Assembly: GCF_000758665.1 (NCBI RefSeq) | Contig: NZ_CP009285.1 | Span: forward strand, 2,480,001 to 2,544,000 | Reading direction: 5' to 3' | DNA length: 64,000 nt | From: Paenibacillus borealis | GTDB lineage: Bacteria; Bacillota; Bacilli; Paenibacillales; Paenibacillaceae | Part shown: positions 17,270 to 26,982 of the stretch, piece by piece | How positions within the stretch are numbered: position 1 is the stretch's first letter | How the letters are laid out: every line of letters begins with the position of its first letter | Notes under the pieces: model-generated | Seen by the model: the letters and a program-made list of their open reading frames with translations, nothing else | Database searches by the model: none | What the model was told of the DNA's origin: nothing | Position numbers and translations under genes: made by a program

Positions 17270-18727
17270 ATGAACAGCAAACAGGATTCCAATAATTATC
17301 CTATACCCGAACTGCCGCGAATTCCGGAGCGGACGTTCAGGATTACAGATTATGGGGCAGCAGGCGGAGAGTTGCTGCGCACTGCTGCCATACAGGATAC
17401 GCTTGATGCCTGCGCTGCTGCAGGAGGCGGAACGGTCATCATCCCGCCGGGAATATGGCGTACGGGACCGCTGACGCTGCACAGCCGGATTAATCTGCAT
17501 GCCGAGCGCGGGGCACTCGTATGTTTCGAGCCGGACTTCGCGCTGTATCCGCTGCTCTTCTCCCATTATGAGGGGAATGCCGGCTGGCGCTGTCAGGCTC
17601 CGCTGGATGGGGAAGCTCTCAGTGATGTAGCCATTACCGGCGAAGGAATATTCGATGGAAGCGGCGAGGCCTGGCGCCCGGTGAAACGCTTCAAGATGAC
17701 GGAACTCCAGTGGCAGAGCCTGATTGCCTCCGGGGGAGTAGTGGATGAGCAGAATGAGATGTGGTGGCCTTCCCGAGAAGCGCTGGAGGGAGAAGAATAC
17801 TTCCGGCGGCTGTTGAAGGAAGGGCAGACTGCAATGGAGGCTTATCTGCCTGCCCGGGCTTATCTGCGCCCAGCACTGCTGAGCCTGCGGAATTGCCGGC
17901 GGGTGCTGCTGGAGGGGGCAACCTTCCAGAATTCACCTGCCTGGTGCCTGCATCCTATGGGCTGTGAGCAGGTTACCGTCAGGCACATCCAGGTGCGTAA
18001 TCCATGGTATTCACAGAATGGGGACGGCCTGGATCTGGAGTCCTGCACACATGCCCTGGTGGAGCATTGCCGGTTCGATGTGGGCGATGACGCCATCTGC
18101 CTGAAGTCGGGCAAAGATGAGGAAGGCCGCAGGGCAGGGATGCCCTGCCGTTACATTACCATCCGGCAATGTACGGTATATCACGGACATGGCGGGGTGG
18201 TGATCGGCAGTGAAATGTCGGGCGGTGTGCATGCGGTCAGAGTGAGCGATTGCCTGTTCATCGGCACGGATATCGGGCTGCGCTTCAAAAGCGCCCGGGG
18301 AAGAGGCGGCGTAGTAGAGGATATCCGGATGGAGAATATCCGGATGTCAGGCATTATCCATGAGGCGGTTTCCTTCCATATGTTCTATGCGGGAGTTGAG
18401 GGCTCTGAAGGCCATGATGAGCAGTCCTTCCCCGTTACGGAGGAGACGCCACAGTTCCGGAATATCACACTCCGGAATATCACCTGCCATGGTGCGGCAA
18501 CTGCGCTGCTGGTGAACGGATTGCCGGAGATGCCGCTTGCAGAGCTGACGGTGGAGAATTTCAGCTCTGTAAGCAAGCGGGGAATTGTTCTGCGGCATGC
18601 CAGCAATCTGAAGCTGGACCAGATCCGGCTGATGACAGAGGAAGCACCGCCCGTGAAGATGCATAAGTGCAGCCATGCAGAGCTCATCCGGTCCGGAGAG
18701 CTCATGATTACAGAGAGCTCAGGCTGA
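17270..18727 (+). CDS. GH28 polygalacturonase-family hydrolase
   Basis: A 485-residue right-handed beta-helix hydrolase acting on polygalacturonate or related pectin chains. FRITDYGAAGG and GGGTVIIPPGIWRTGPL open the helix. Catalytic acids: Asp252 (NGDGLDLES), Asp273 and Asp274 (VGDDAICLKSG), with His307 (YHGHGGVVIGSE); GLRFKSARGRGG gives the substrate-binding Arg/Lys. There is no signal peptide, so it probably works on imported oligogalacturonides as an exo-enzyme. ATG at 17270 follows GGGAGGG. It closes the GH43 operon and is convergent with an AraC gene 17 bases away, with no visible terminator between them. Confidence 0.92.
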   Translation: MNSKQDSNNYPIPELPRIPERTFRITDYGAAGGELLRTAAIQDTLDACAAAGGGTVIIPPGIWRTGPLTLHSRINLHAERGALVCFEPDFALYPLLFSHYEGNAGWRCQAPLDGEALSDVAITGEGIFDGSGEAWRPVKRFKMTELQWQSLIASGGVVDEQNEMWWPSREALEGEEYFRRLLKEGQTAMEAYLPARAYLRPALLSLRNCRRVLLEGATFQNSPAWCLHPMGCEQVTVRHIQVRNPWYSQNGDGLDLESCTHALVEHCRFDVGDDAICLKSGKDEEGRRAGMPCRYITIRQCTVYHGHGGVVIGSEMSGGVHAVRVSDCLFIGTDIGLRFKSARGRGGVVEDIRMENIRMSGIIHEAVSFHMFYAGVEGSEGHDEQSFPVTEETPQFRNITLRNITCHGAATALLVNGLPEMPLAELTVENFSSVSKRGIVLRHASNLKLDQIRLMTEEAPPVKMHKCSHAELIRSGELMITESSG

Positions 18728-18744
18728 GGTCCGGGAGAGGCGCG

Positions 18745-19626
18745 CTATTCTTCAATTATTCCTTCAGACTTGGATGACGCCCGCGACCTGGATGCCTTGC
18801 GGTATTGGAGTGGAGTCAGCCCTGTTGACCTTTTGAAAGTCTTATTGAAGTGGGACAGATGCTCGAAGCCGACTGTGGAAGCGATCTCCTGAATTCTGGC
18901 CGAGGTTCCGGCCAGCAGGCGCTGGGCCTCGCGGACTCTGATATGTACAATATATTCACGGAAATGAAAGCCCGTCAGACGGTGAAAGACACGGCTTAAG
19001 TAAGACGGGCTGATGAAGAAATGCCCTGCAGTTTCTTCCAGCGTAAGCGCTTCGCGGTGGTGTCCCCGGATGTAAGTGGCGACATCTGTTACCAGATGGT
19101 GCAGCGGGTGTTTCGTCCCGCCGGCCTGTGTCGTATTCTCCGACCGCTGGAGCAGAATCATCAGCTCGGTGAACAAAGTTACGATGATGGCTTCATACAA
19201 TGGCCGCTGAACACGTGCTTCCTCAAGGATACGGTTCAGCAGTGTCTCCGCCTCATTCTGTTCGCGCAGGGTTAGCCGGAATAAGCGGTATCTGTGGTTC
19301 TGAAACCACAGATTGTCATCCTGCAGCACAAGGGGCAGCAGATCAGGATCGTAATTGATCAGAATCCGTTCGAATTCGGCCATTTCGGAGCTTGCGGTAG
19401 CATGCAGCTCCCGGCCGGGAATCAGAATCAGCTCGCCCTTGTGAACCGTAACGACCCGGTCATCCACGAAGTATACGCGTTCACCTTCTGTCAGGTAGTA
19501 CAGCTCGGTGAGTTCATGGCTGTGGGGACGCGGCATCGCCGTGATGCCCTTGCGCTTCATATGCTGAATGCTGAACCGTCCTTCTTCTATATGATATTTC
19601 GGATTAGGGCTAGTCACGCTGGTCAT
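18745..19626 (-). CDS. AraC family regulator with cupin domain
   Basis: A 293-residue regulator. The cupin half contains MPRPHSHELTELYYLTEGER and GELILIPGRELHAT; the DNA-binding half (about 185-283) contains LTLEETAGHFFISPSYLSRVFHRL and IQEIASTVGFEHLSHFNKTF, then TGLTPLQYRK. The basic tail SRSRASSKSEG is unusual. ATG at 19626 has AGAGGAG upstream. It is divergent from the pectinesterase gene with a 73-base gap, so it most likely controls the CE8-esterase-GH105 operon. Confidence 0.92.
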   Translation of the reverse strand: MTSVTSPNPKYHIEEGRFSIQHMKRKGITAMPRPHSHELTELYYLTEGERVYFVDDRVVTVHKGELILIPGRELHATASSEMAEFERILINYDPDLLPLVLQDDNLWFQNHRYRLFRLTLREQNEAETLLNRILEEARVQRPLYEAIIVTLFTELMILLQRSENTTQAGGTKHPLHHLVTDVATYIRGHHREALTLEETAGHFFISPSYLSRVFHRLTGFHFREYIVHIRVREAQRLLAGTSARIQEIASTVGFEHLSHFNKTFKRSTGLTPLQYRKASRSRASSKSEGIIEE

Positions 19627-19699
19627 AAATCTCCTCTTCTCTTACGAACCGTTACGGTTATTATAGAATAAATACGGGTTGCCATGAAAGGAGCCGCAC

Positions 19700-20590
19700 A
19701 TGTTAATTACAGTATCGAAGAGTCCCGGGGAAGGATACAGCAGCCTGCAGGAAGCGCTGGATTCCATTCCGCCGCAGCAGAAGCAGGCCGTAACCATAAG
19801 GATTAAACCCGGCATATATGAGGAAAAGATTACAATTGTCCGCGAAGCCCCGCCCATTCTTCTGCTGGGGGAGGACCCGCATTCCACCGTAATCACCTGG
19901 AATGATAATGCCCACACTCTCGGAGCGGACGGTGAACCGCTCGGCACCTTCCGCAGCGGCACCCTGAATGTGTTCGCCGAAGGCTTCACTGCCGAGAATC
20001 TGACCATCCGGAACGCTTCCGGTCCGGGAACCGGACAAGCGGTGGCGGCTTTCGTTGATGCCGGCCAGGCGGTATTCCGGCGCGTGCGTCTGCTGGGTGA
20101 CCAGGACACACTCTATACGGGGCAAGGCAGGCAATATTACGGCGACTGCTACATTGAAGGCGATGTCGATTATATTTTTGGTGCTGCCACGGCGTTGTTT
20201 GAGGGCTGCCATCTGCACAATAAACGCTCCAGAGGTTATATTACAGCCGCTTCAACACCGGAGGGAGCAGCATTCGGCTATGTGTTCCTGAATTGCCGGA
20301 TTACCGGCGCCGACAATGTCAGTGATGTGTATCTTGGCCGTCCCTGGCGGCCTTATGCGCATGTAGCCTTCATCCGCACGGTTATGGACGGTTCGGTGAC
20401 CGGAGAAGGCTGGCATAATTGGGGGCACCCGGACAGGGAGCAGACCAGCCGTTATGAAGAATACGGCAGCAGCGGCCCGGGAGCACGCCCGGAGGAACGG
20501 GTAGCATGGTCGCGCCAGTTAACCGCAGAGGAAGCTGCGGAGTACCGGGTTCTGACCGTACTGGACGGCTGGCATCCTGAAGGATATTAA
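19700..20590 (+). CDS. CE8 pectinesterase, cytoplasmic
   Basis: A 296-residue carbohydrate esterase family 8 protein that removes methyl esters from galacturonate residues. Motifs: GYSSLQEALDSIP, GQAVAAFVDA, LLGDQDTLYTG (Gln135, Asp136), GDVDYIFGAA (nucleophile Asp157) and YLGRPWRPYA (Arg214). All catalytic residues are present. It lacks a signal peptide, so it would act on imported methylated oligogalacturonides before hydrolysis. ATG at 19700 follows AAAGGAG. First gene of a three-gene operon (gaps of 19 and 39 bases). Confidence 0.93.
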   Translation: MLITVSKSPGEGYSSLQEALDSIPPQQKQAVTIRIKPGIYEEKITIVREAPPILLLGEDPHSTVITWNDNAHTLGADGEPLGTFRSGTLNVFAEGFTAENLTIRNASGPGTGQAVAAFVDAGQAVFRRVRLLGDQDTLYTGQGRQYYGDCYIEGDVDYIFGAATALFEGCHLHNKRSRGYITAASTPEGAAFGYVFLNCRITGADNVSDVYLGRPWRPYAHVAFIRTVMDGSVTGEGWHNWGHPDREQTSRYEEYGSSGPGARPEERVAWSRQLTAEEAAEYRVLTVLDGWHPEGY

Positions 20591-20609
20591 GAACCAGGAG
20601 GAACCCCCG

Positions 20610-21638
20610 ATGGAATTATTGGAACAATATATGAAGCAAATGACGGCTTCCGCAGCGCAGGACGCTACCTTCCGTGGGGATATCCCTTACGGAGAGTGGC
20701 GGGCAAAGCTAACTGCAAGCTTTACCGGGCGGCTTGGCGGATTTCCGGAGGAACGGGCGGCACTTGCACCTGTGCTGCTTGAGCGGGTAACCTGTAACGG
20801 ATATATACGTGAGCGTGTAGAGATCACCACTTATGAAGGACTTAGAATGGCTATGTATCTTCTGATTCCCGGGCAGCCGTTATCCTCCCCCTGTCCGGCT
20901 GTTCTGGCTATTCATGGGCATGGCTACGGCAGCCGTGAGATTACCGGCCTCAATCCGGACGGCTCGCAGCGGCAGGGTGACCCGGGGCTGCATAAGGATT
21001 TTGCGGTCTCGCTGGTGAAGCAGGGCTTCGTGGTCGCTGCTCCCGAGGTGCTCGGATTCGGCGACCGACGGCTGGCAGAGGATCTGGAGAGCGGTGAGCC
21101 CGGGCGTAATTCCTGCTTCCGCCTATCCTCCGCGCTGCTGATGGCGGGGCAGACGATGGCAGGCTACCGGATCTATGAAAGCATGCGGGCGCTCGATTAT
21201 TTGCAGACGCGGGAAGAGGTTAACGGTGAACGATTAGGCATTATGGGCATTTCCGGCGGCGGGCTGGTGGCCGGCTTCACGGCTGCACTGGATCAGCGGA
21301 TCACCTGTGCTGTCGTCAGCGGGTATGCCAATACGTTTGCGGACAGCATCCTTACCCGAAATCATTGTCTGGATAACTACATTCCGGGCATTCTGCTCGA
21401 AGCGGAAATGCCGGATCTGCTTGGGTTAATTGCCCCGCGCGGCCTGTTCCTGGAGTCGGGAGATGCCGATCCTTTGTTTGGTCCGGCTGGAGCAAAGCAA
21501 GCCTTGGCCCGGCTGGAAGTGATCTATGCCGCAGAGGGGCATGGCGGACAGGTAGAAGCGGATTTTTTTGCCGGAGGGCATGAAATACATGGGGAGCCGG
21601 CGTTTGCCTGGCTGCGGAAGCAGCTTGCCGGTGCCTGA
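20610..21638 (+). CDS. Alpha/beta hydrolase, probable sugar-ester esterase
   Basis: A 342-residue alpha/beta hydrolase of the acetylesterase / dienelactone-hydrolase type. AVLAIHGHGYGSREITG holds the oxyanion-side HGHG; the nucleophile elbow is GISGGG (Ser215); acid Asp lies in LESGDADPLFGP and the His in FFAGGHEIHG. No signal peptide. Placed between CE8 and GH105 genes, it probably deacetylates pectin or rhamnogalacturonan oligomers (inference from context). ATG at 20610 follows CAGGAGGAA. Confidence 0.82.
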   Translation: MELLEQYMKQMTASAAQDATFRGDIPYGEWRAKLTASFTGRLGGFPEERAALAPVLLERVTCNGYIRERVEITTYEGLRMAMYLLIPGQPLSSPCPAVLAIHGHGYGSREITGLNPDGSQRQGDPGLHKDFAVSLVKQGFVVAAPEVLGFGDRRLAEDLESGEPGRNSCFRLSSALLMAGQTMAGYRIYESMRALDYLQTREEVNGERLGIMGISGGGLVAGFTAALDQRITCAVVSGYANTFADSILTRNHCLDNYIPGILLEAEMPDLLGLIAPRGLFLESGDADPLFGPAGAKQALARLEVIYAAEGHGGQVEADFFAGGHEIHGEPAFAWLRKQLAGA

Positions 21639-21677
21639 GCCCGGACTTAATCTGGAACATAAGCGACAGGAGGAATA

Positions 21678-22808
21678 ATGATGTCTATCACGGAAACAGC
21701 AACATCAGGTTTGTCCCGCAGAATTGCGGATACCTTCATCAGTCAATGCAATGAACAAGGGGAACATGAGTATGTGCTGGAACGCTGGGCCTATGTGCCC
21801 GGCATGCTGCTGATGTCAGTAGCCAGGGCCGGTGTGCAGCATGAGGAGCCGGAATATCTGGCATTTATGCGGCGGCACATGGATAGCTTCATCGGGGAGG
21901 ACGGCTCCATCCGTTCCTATACGCTGGAGGAATACAACCTGGATCAGATCAACCAGGGCAAGAATCTCTTCTATCTGTACCGGCAGACCGGGGAAGCGCG
22001 TTACGCTGAAGCAGCTCATCTGCTGGCGGCGCAGCTGATCGGGCATCCCCGTACTTCGGAGGGGGGATTCTGGCATAAGAAGGTGTATCCTTTTCAGATG
22101 TGGCTGGACGGACTATATATGGCTTCACCGTTCCTTGCCGAATACGGGGCCGTATTCCAGCGTCCCGAGCTAATAGATGAAGCTGCCCATCAGCTGCTAT
22201 TGATCGAGCGCCGGACCCGTGATCCGCGGACCGGCCTGCTCTATCACGGCTGGGATGAATCCAAAGAGCAGGAATGGGCGGACTCGTCCACCGGCCTCTC
22301 TTCCCACTTCTGGAGCCGGGCGATGGGCTGGTACGCCATGGCCGCCGTGGACTGCCTGGAGCATTTCCCGGTCACCCATCCGCAGCGGGGAACAATCATC
22401 GGGATCTTCCAGCGGATGTGCGGTGCACTGCTTGAGGTTCAGGACCAGGAGACCGGCCTCTGGTATCAGGTGCTTGATCAGGCAGGACGTAAAGGCAATT
22501 ACCTCGAAGCCACCGGCTCCTGCATGTTTGTCTATGCGATGGCCAAAGCCCTGCGGCTGCGGTATCTGGAGCCTTCCTTCAAGGATGCCATGCTGAAAGG
22601 CTACGAAGGCATACTTGCGCATCTGGTTACCGAAGATGAACAGGGCGTTCATCTGCATCAGATCTGCCACGGGGCAGGCCTCAGCAAGGACCGGAACGGT
22701 TCCTATGATTACTACATTTCCGAAGCGGTTGTCTCTGACGCGCCGATGGGTGTTGCGCCGTTATTGCTGGCTTCCCTTGAGGTGGAGAAGTACCTTGACG
22801 GGCAATAG
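21678..22808 (+). CDS. GH105 unsaturated rhamnogalacturonyl/galacturonyl hydrolase
   Basis: A 376-residue (alpha/alpha)6-barrel enzyme of the YteR/YesR family that removes the unsaturated uronate left by pectate or rhamnogalacturonan lyases. PFQMWLDGLYMASPFL contains the catalytic Asp144 (matching Asp143 of YteR); LYHGWDESKEQEWADSSTG and SHFWSRAMGWYAMA are family signatures. It is cytoplasmic and last in the CE8 operon. Two adjacent ATGs follow AGGAGG; the first at 21678 has only 4 bases of spacing, so the second (21681) may be the true start. Confidence 0.93.
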   Translation: MMSITETATSGLSRRIADTFISQCNEQGEHEYVLERWAYVPGMLLMSVARAGVQHEEPEYLAFMRRHMDSFIGEDGSIRSYTLEEYNLDQINQGKNLFYLYRQTGEARYAEAAHLLAAQLIGHPRTSEGGFWHKKVYPFQMWLDGLYMASPFLAEYGAVFQRPELIDEAAHQLLLIERRTRDPRTGLLYHGWDESKEQEWADSSTGLSSHFWSRAMGWYAMAAVDCLEHFPVTHPQRGTIIGIFQRMCGALLEVQDQETGLWYQVLDQAGRKGNYLEATGSCMFVYAMAKALRLRYLEPSFKDAMLKGYEGILAHLVTEDEQGVHLHQICHGAGLSKDRNGSYDYYISEAVVSDAPMGVAPLLLASLEVEKYLDGQ

Positions 22809-22948
22809 GCTGCTGCTGTCGGAGCAGACGAATACTTGAATACCGGTGAATTGAGCGTCAACATCGTTATAATCGCAGCCGGTCCTGGTCCGCTTTTTGT
22901 GATAGTATAGGATATTGGATACTTCTAACAAGGATAGCGGAGGATATT

Positions 22949-23560
22949 ATGGATCAGGAATTACACAGAATAGCCAAATGGATTAGCGGTCAGGCTGCGA
23001 GGGTCATCGTTGGAATCTCCGGTCATGGTGCATCGGGAAAAACGACGTTTGCCCATAATCTGATCAGTCTTGTGGGGCAGGAGAAAGTGAATTATATGAA
23101 TACCGACCCCTACATTATCGGATCAGATCTTAGACGGTACGCAATGATCGACTACGAATACAACAATGAACATCATCGCGATAAAATGACGGCCTGTCAC
23201 CCTGCTGCCCATAACGTGGCTGCTTTGGAGAGAGACATCCGTATGCTGCGGGACGGCTTGGACCTGTATACCATCGGTACGCATTATAGCAAGAGTACGC
23301 TGTTATCTTCTGACAACAAGATTAATATTGTAGAAGGCATGAGCGTGGCTTTTACGGACCCAAGTCTGTATGATCTCAAAGTCTACTTATATACGGATGG
23401 GGAGACCGAGCTTAGGCGAAGGGGAATCCGTGATGTGGCTGAGCGGGGGACAGATATTCAGTATTTAATGAAGTCCCATGAACAGCGCAGAATTCAGTAT
23501 GATTTATTCATGCATCCTTATCATGAGAAGTTCGATATTGTGATCAGAAATCAAGATTAA
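22949..23560 (+). CDS. Uridine kinase-like P-loop protein
   Basis: A 203-residue P-loop NTPase with GISGHGASGKTTFAHNL (Walker A Lys31) and a following YMNTDPYIIGSDLRRY as in the uridine kinase / phosphoribulokinase superfamily. LRRRGIRDVAERG corresponds to the lid region. The substrate is unproven; the pairing of a sugar-use region suggests a nucleoside or sugar kinase. ATG at 22949 follows AGCGGAGGA. A single gene ended by a strong terminator. Confidence 0.75.
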   Translation: MDQELHRIAKWISGQAARVIVGISGHGASGKTTFAHNLISLVGQEKVNYMNTDPYIIGSDLRRYAMIDYEYNNEHHRDKMTACHPAAHNVAALERDIRMLRDGLDLYTIGTHYSKSTLLSSDNKINIVEGMSVAFTDPSLYDLKVYLYTDGETELRRRGIRDVAERGTDIQYLMKSHEQRRIQYDLFMHPYHEKFDIVIRNQD

Positions 23561-23595
23561 GCTTAGTTCGGCGAAAAGAGAGTCATAAACAGCTG

Positions 23596-23640
23596 CGGCC
23601 CCAGCCTTCCAGTGAAATGGAGAGTTGGGGCCGTTTTTTG
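23596..23640 (+). terminator. Strong terminator after the P-loop kinase gene
   Basis: The arms CGGCCCCA and TGGGGCCG are followed by six T residues. Confidence 0.85.
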
Positions 23641-23797
23641 CTTTTTTGGAATGGAGAAAATAAAATCCGAAAATATTACGAATCATAGACCGGAATCATG
23701 CTATAATTTTAACGGATTAATAGGTCTTAAGTAATAGACAGGCGAAGGTAACTTATAATTTGTGCGCTTTTATAACTACATAGTCGGAGGTATTAGC

Positions 23798-26700
23798 TTG
23801 TTCATTCAAAAAAGTGTAAGAAAAAAAGTAATCGCAGGGGTACTCGCTGTATGTCTTGCTATATTGCCTGCAGGTGCAGCTTTTGCGGGTAATGTATCGG
23901 ATCTCAGCGGAAATTGGGCGAAGGAGCACATCAGTAAGTGGATGGATCAAGGTCTGATCTCCGGCTACCCGGATGGTGAATTTAAGCCGGATCATCCGGT
24001 CACCCGGGCTGAATTAACGGTTTTGATTAATAGGGCTTTTGGATTTACTGAAACGAAAAAAGTTAATTTTAGCGATATCACCAGCAGTAAGTGGTATTAT
24101 TCAAGTATTTTACAGGCCAATGCCGCGGGTTACGTTCAGGGCTATGCGGATGGGACCTTTAAGCCGGACCAGAAGATTAACCGTCAAGAAATGGCTGTTA
24201 TCATCAGTAAATTGCTCAAGCTGACAGCATCGGCTGCGGCTCCTGAGTTTAAGGATATTGCCGGAAGTCCGGATTGGAGCAAAAGTGCTATCCGGGCTGT
24301 AAGCGAACAAGGTATCATGACAGGTTCCGGTGATGGGAATTTCCGCCCGCTCGCTGATGCAACCCGGGCGGAGACGGTAGTAATTTTGGATAGGGCTCTA
24401 GCCTTGCTAAATGAAGATTCCGGGGAATATGTAATCATCTATGAAACGCCAGGCACCTATGGCCCGCTGTCAGGAATTTCGGAAGTAGACAGTGATGTAG
24501 TGATCAGCGTGCCGGGTATCACTCTCCGCAATATGAATATAACCGGAAATCTGCTGCTGGGAGAAGGCATAGCGGAAGGTGATGTGAAGCTCCAAAATGT
24601 AACAGTTAGAGGCAGTACTGCGATTGAAGGCGGCGGGGCGAATAGTATTCATCTTGCGGATTCTACACTGGTTTCAGTACGTATAGACAAGAAGGATGGC
24701 ACTGTAAGAGTGGTTGCTGAAGGAAAGACAATCATTAATAACCTTCAGCTGCAGTCTGCTGCTGCCGTTGAATCCCTAACCGGTGCTGAGATCAGTACCC
24801 TCACGTTATCACCTGAAATTCCAGCGGATGCCCGCATCCTGTTGACCGGCAGCTTCAAGGCTGTAATTATTCTTGCATCACAACTGAACATTGAAATCAG
24901 CGGGGGCACTGTAGAGGCAGTCAATGTTGATAAAACAGCGGGCAGTAATAAATTGGCCAATAGCAGCATTATCAAGTCTATGACAATGAACGCCGGTATA
25001 CAAATTTCAGGTAAAGGTAATATCGGGAATGCGGTAGTCAACGCTTCGGGCATTACAATAGAGAATGCTCCAGGGAAAATTACCCTGGGCAGCGATGTTC
25101 CGGCAGATGTGAAAGTGAATATAGCCGGTTCTGATAAAACGGTTGCTGCGTCTTCTGCAACTCCAACAGCGGCCGTATTAGTTGGCGGCGGAGGCGGCGG
25201 AGGCGGCAGCGCGGCAGAAACAACAGCGCCAACAGCTACACCCACGGCAGCGCCAACGGAGGAACCAACAGCAGCACCAACCGTGGCACCAACGCCGGTA
25301 CCAACAGCGAAACCAACGCCGATACCAACAGCGAAGCCAACGCCGGTAGCAACAGCGGCAGCAACGCCGGTGTCATCAGCGACACCAACAGCAGCTACTT
25401 CGCCGTCACCGTTGCCATCGGCAATGCCGACAGCGGTGACCTCACCGTCACCGTCGCCATCACCATCGGCAATACCAACAGCGGTGACTTCACCGTCACC
25501 ATCGCCATTACCATCATTCCCGGGGCCGATACCTACACCGTGGTCAACGGTGGCACCCACACCGCCCATTGTAGATCATGGTGTTGTAAAAGGGGGCATT
25601 AAGCGCGCAGACGGGAAAGCTGCCGATTCAGGCATCTTGTACTTAGAACGGGATAGCGATCATATGATTTACAGCGCTGCACTGACGAACGGGGAATTCT
25701 CTATAGATTTGCCGGATGGGCCGTACAAGATTTACTCCATGCGTTCCACAACTACACAAGAGATTATTTCACTCTACTATATGTTTTACGTTATGAATGG
25801 CAAGGCAGATAGAGAGGTGCATATTCTCATTCCTGAGCAGCAGGCAGGCACGATGCAGTATTCGGACGGGACCGCAGTTGAGGATGGAAATATTATTGTA
25901 GAGAGCTTAGACAGCGGACCGCTTGCCTGGTATAGTGCCGAAATCCATGAAGGTAAGTTTAACTTTCATTTGCCGGACGGTCATTATAATGTAGAAGTCT
26001 TAATCTATGGCGAAACCAACAAACAATTAACAATTAATCATTCGTTTGAAGTCATTGACGGGAAAAGCAATCTGAATATAACATTGCCACCCAAAATTGA
26101 AGGAAGCATTAGCTTCGTGGATGGTTCCCCGATTTACGATGGCTGGCTGGAAATTAGAGCTACGGATGCTCTGAATTACGGAATTTATAGGGTCCCTGTG
26201 GCTGCAGGCAAGTTTAATCTTTATTTGCCGGATGGCGACTATAACATTCTGACGTTAAACACTGACGAGGCAAAAACTATAGATTTGCGTACACAGATAA
26301 AGATTGTTAATGGTGAACCTGCCGCCGGACCGATTGACATCAAGGTACCTTTGGCGATATCAGGCAAGATCTATAATGAGGACGGAACTCCGTTTGCTAA
26401 TGGGGTATTAATGATTACAGAGGTTGGCACTGCTTCACCGCTTCTGTATGCAACAACGATTAAGAATGGCCTGTTTGATTTCTATCTGCCTGAAGGCTCA
26501 TACCGGGTACTTATTTTAGCTGAGAAAATGTACTCATCCTATAACAACAGATTCCCGTACTACAGTTTCTCGGTGCAGGATGGTCAGTCTAATCCGCATG
26601 AGCTTGTAATTAATTTGCCAGCTAATAATGTTACCGGTTCACTGAAATATGATGATGGGACCCCGCTGCCGGATGGCTATATTGAATTAGGCAGTGGTCT

Positions 26701-26896
26701 TGGCGGTAAGGATTATCTCAAAACGGTTGAGCTGAAAAACGGGGTTTTCGGTGCGGATTTTCCGGATGGGGAATACGATGTATTCATGTATTGGGATGCC
26801 GAGCATCGCAATAGAATTGAAATAAATTGTAAATTTAAAGTTGAAGAGGGCCTGCTTGTGGATCCCCTGAACATTACTTTGGCTAAGGAAGAATAA
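23798..26896 (+). CDS. SLH-domain surface protein with five carboxypeptidase-regulatory-like repeats
   Basis: A 1032-residue secreted, wall-bound protein of unknown binding target. A signal peptide (FIQKSVRKKVIAGVLAVCL, cleaved after AFA) is followed by three SLH domains (about 28-80, 85-140, 145-205) that hold it to wall polysaccharide. Next comes a beta-solenoid-like stretch (about 225-450), eight glycines, then a Thr/Pro/Ser linker (about 470-590). Five repeats of about 85 residues follow (GxIxxxDGxxxxDG...F.LPDGxY pattern). TTG at 23798 is chosen because CGGAGG lies 7 bases upstream; an in-frame GTG at 23762 lacks a site. A TATAAT sits at 23702-23707. Confidence 0.85.
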   Translation: MFIQKSVRKKVIAGVLAVCLAILPAGAAFAGNVSDLSGNWAKEHISKWMDQGLISGYPDGEFKPDHPVTRAELTVLINRAFGFTETKKVNFSDITSSKWYYSSILQANAAGYVQGYADGTFKPDQKINRQEMAVIISKLLKLTASAAAPEFKDIAGSPDWSKSAIRAVSEQGIMTGSGDGNFRPLADATRAETVVILDRALALLNEDSGEYVIIYETPGTYGPLSGISEVDSDVVISVPGITLRNMNITGNLLLGEGIAEGDVKLQNVTVRGSTAIEGGGANSIHLADSTLVSVRIDKKDGTVRVVAEGKTIINNLQLQSAAAVESLTGAEISTLTLSPEIPADARILLTGSFKAVIILASQLNIEISGGTVEAVNVDKTAGSNKLANSSIIKSMTMNAGIQISGKGNIGNAVVNASGITIENAPGKITLGSDVPADVKVNIAGSDKTVAASSATPTAAVLVGGGGGGGGSAAETTAPTATPTAAPTEEPTAAPTVAPTPVPTAKPTPIPTAKPTPVATAAATPVSSATPTAATSPSPLPSAMPTAVTSPSPSPSPSAIPTAVTSPSPSPLPSFPGPIPTPWSTVAPTPPIVDHGVVKGGIKRADGKAADSGILYLERDSDHMIYSAALTNGEFSIDLPDGPYKIYSMRSTTTQEIISLYYMFYVMNGKADREVHILIPEQQAGTMQYSDGTAVEDGNIIVESLDSGPLAWYSAEIHEGKFNFHLPDGHYNVEVLIYGETNKQLTINHSFEVIDGKSNLNITLPPKIEGSISFVDGSPIYDGWLEIRATDALNYGIYRVPVAAGKFNLYLPDGDYNILTLNTDEAKTIDLRTQIKIVNGEPAAGPIDIKVPLAISGKIYNEDGTPFANGVLMITEVGTASPLLYATTIKNGLFDFYLPEGSYRVLILAEKMYSSYNNRFPYYSFSVQDGQSNPHELVINLPANNVTGSLKYDDGTPLPDGYIELGSGLGGKDYLKTVELKNGVFGADFPDGEYDVFMYWDAEHRNRIEINCKFKVEEGLLVDPLNITLAKEE

Positions 26897-26916
26897 ACGA
26901 ATACAGCAGTCTATGA

Positions 26917-26966
26917 CAAAAAAACAGAGCAGCGCTTCTCCCGTTACAGGAGAGCCGCTGCTCTGT
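26917..26966. terminator. Shared terminator between convergent genes
   Basis: ACAGAGCAGCG and CGCTGCTCTGT form the base of a long hairpin. The A run at 26918-26924 gives a T run on the minus strand, so it chiefly ends the glycosyltransferase transcript. Confidence 0.8.
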
Positions 26967-26982
26967 TGCGTGTAGCATTAAT

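Noticed and set aside
24745..25569. Gly/Val/Asp repeat protein on the minus strand
   Set aside because: It is the mirror of the Pro/Thr linker coding sequence of the SLH protein.
25190..25570. Direct-repeat or CRISPR-like DNA
   Set aside because: This is the coding sequence of a Thr/Pro/Ser/Ala stalk; the repetition follows the codons.
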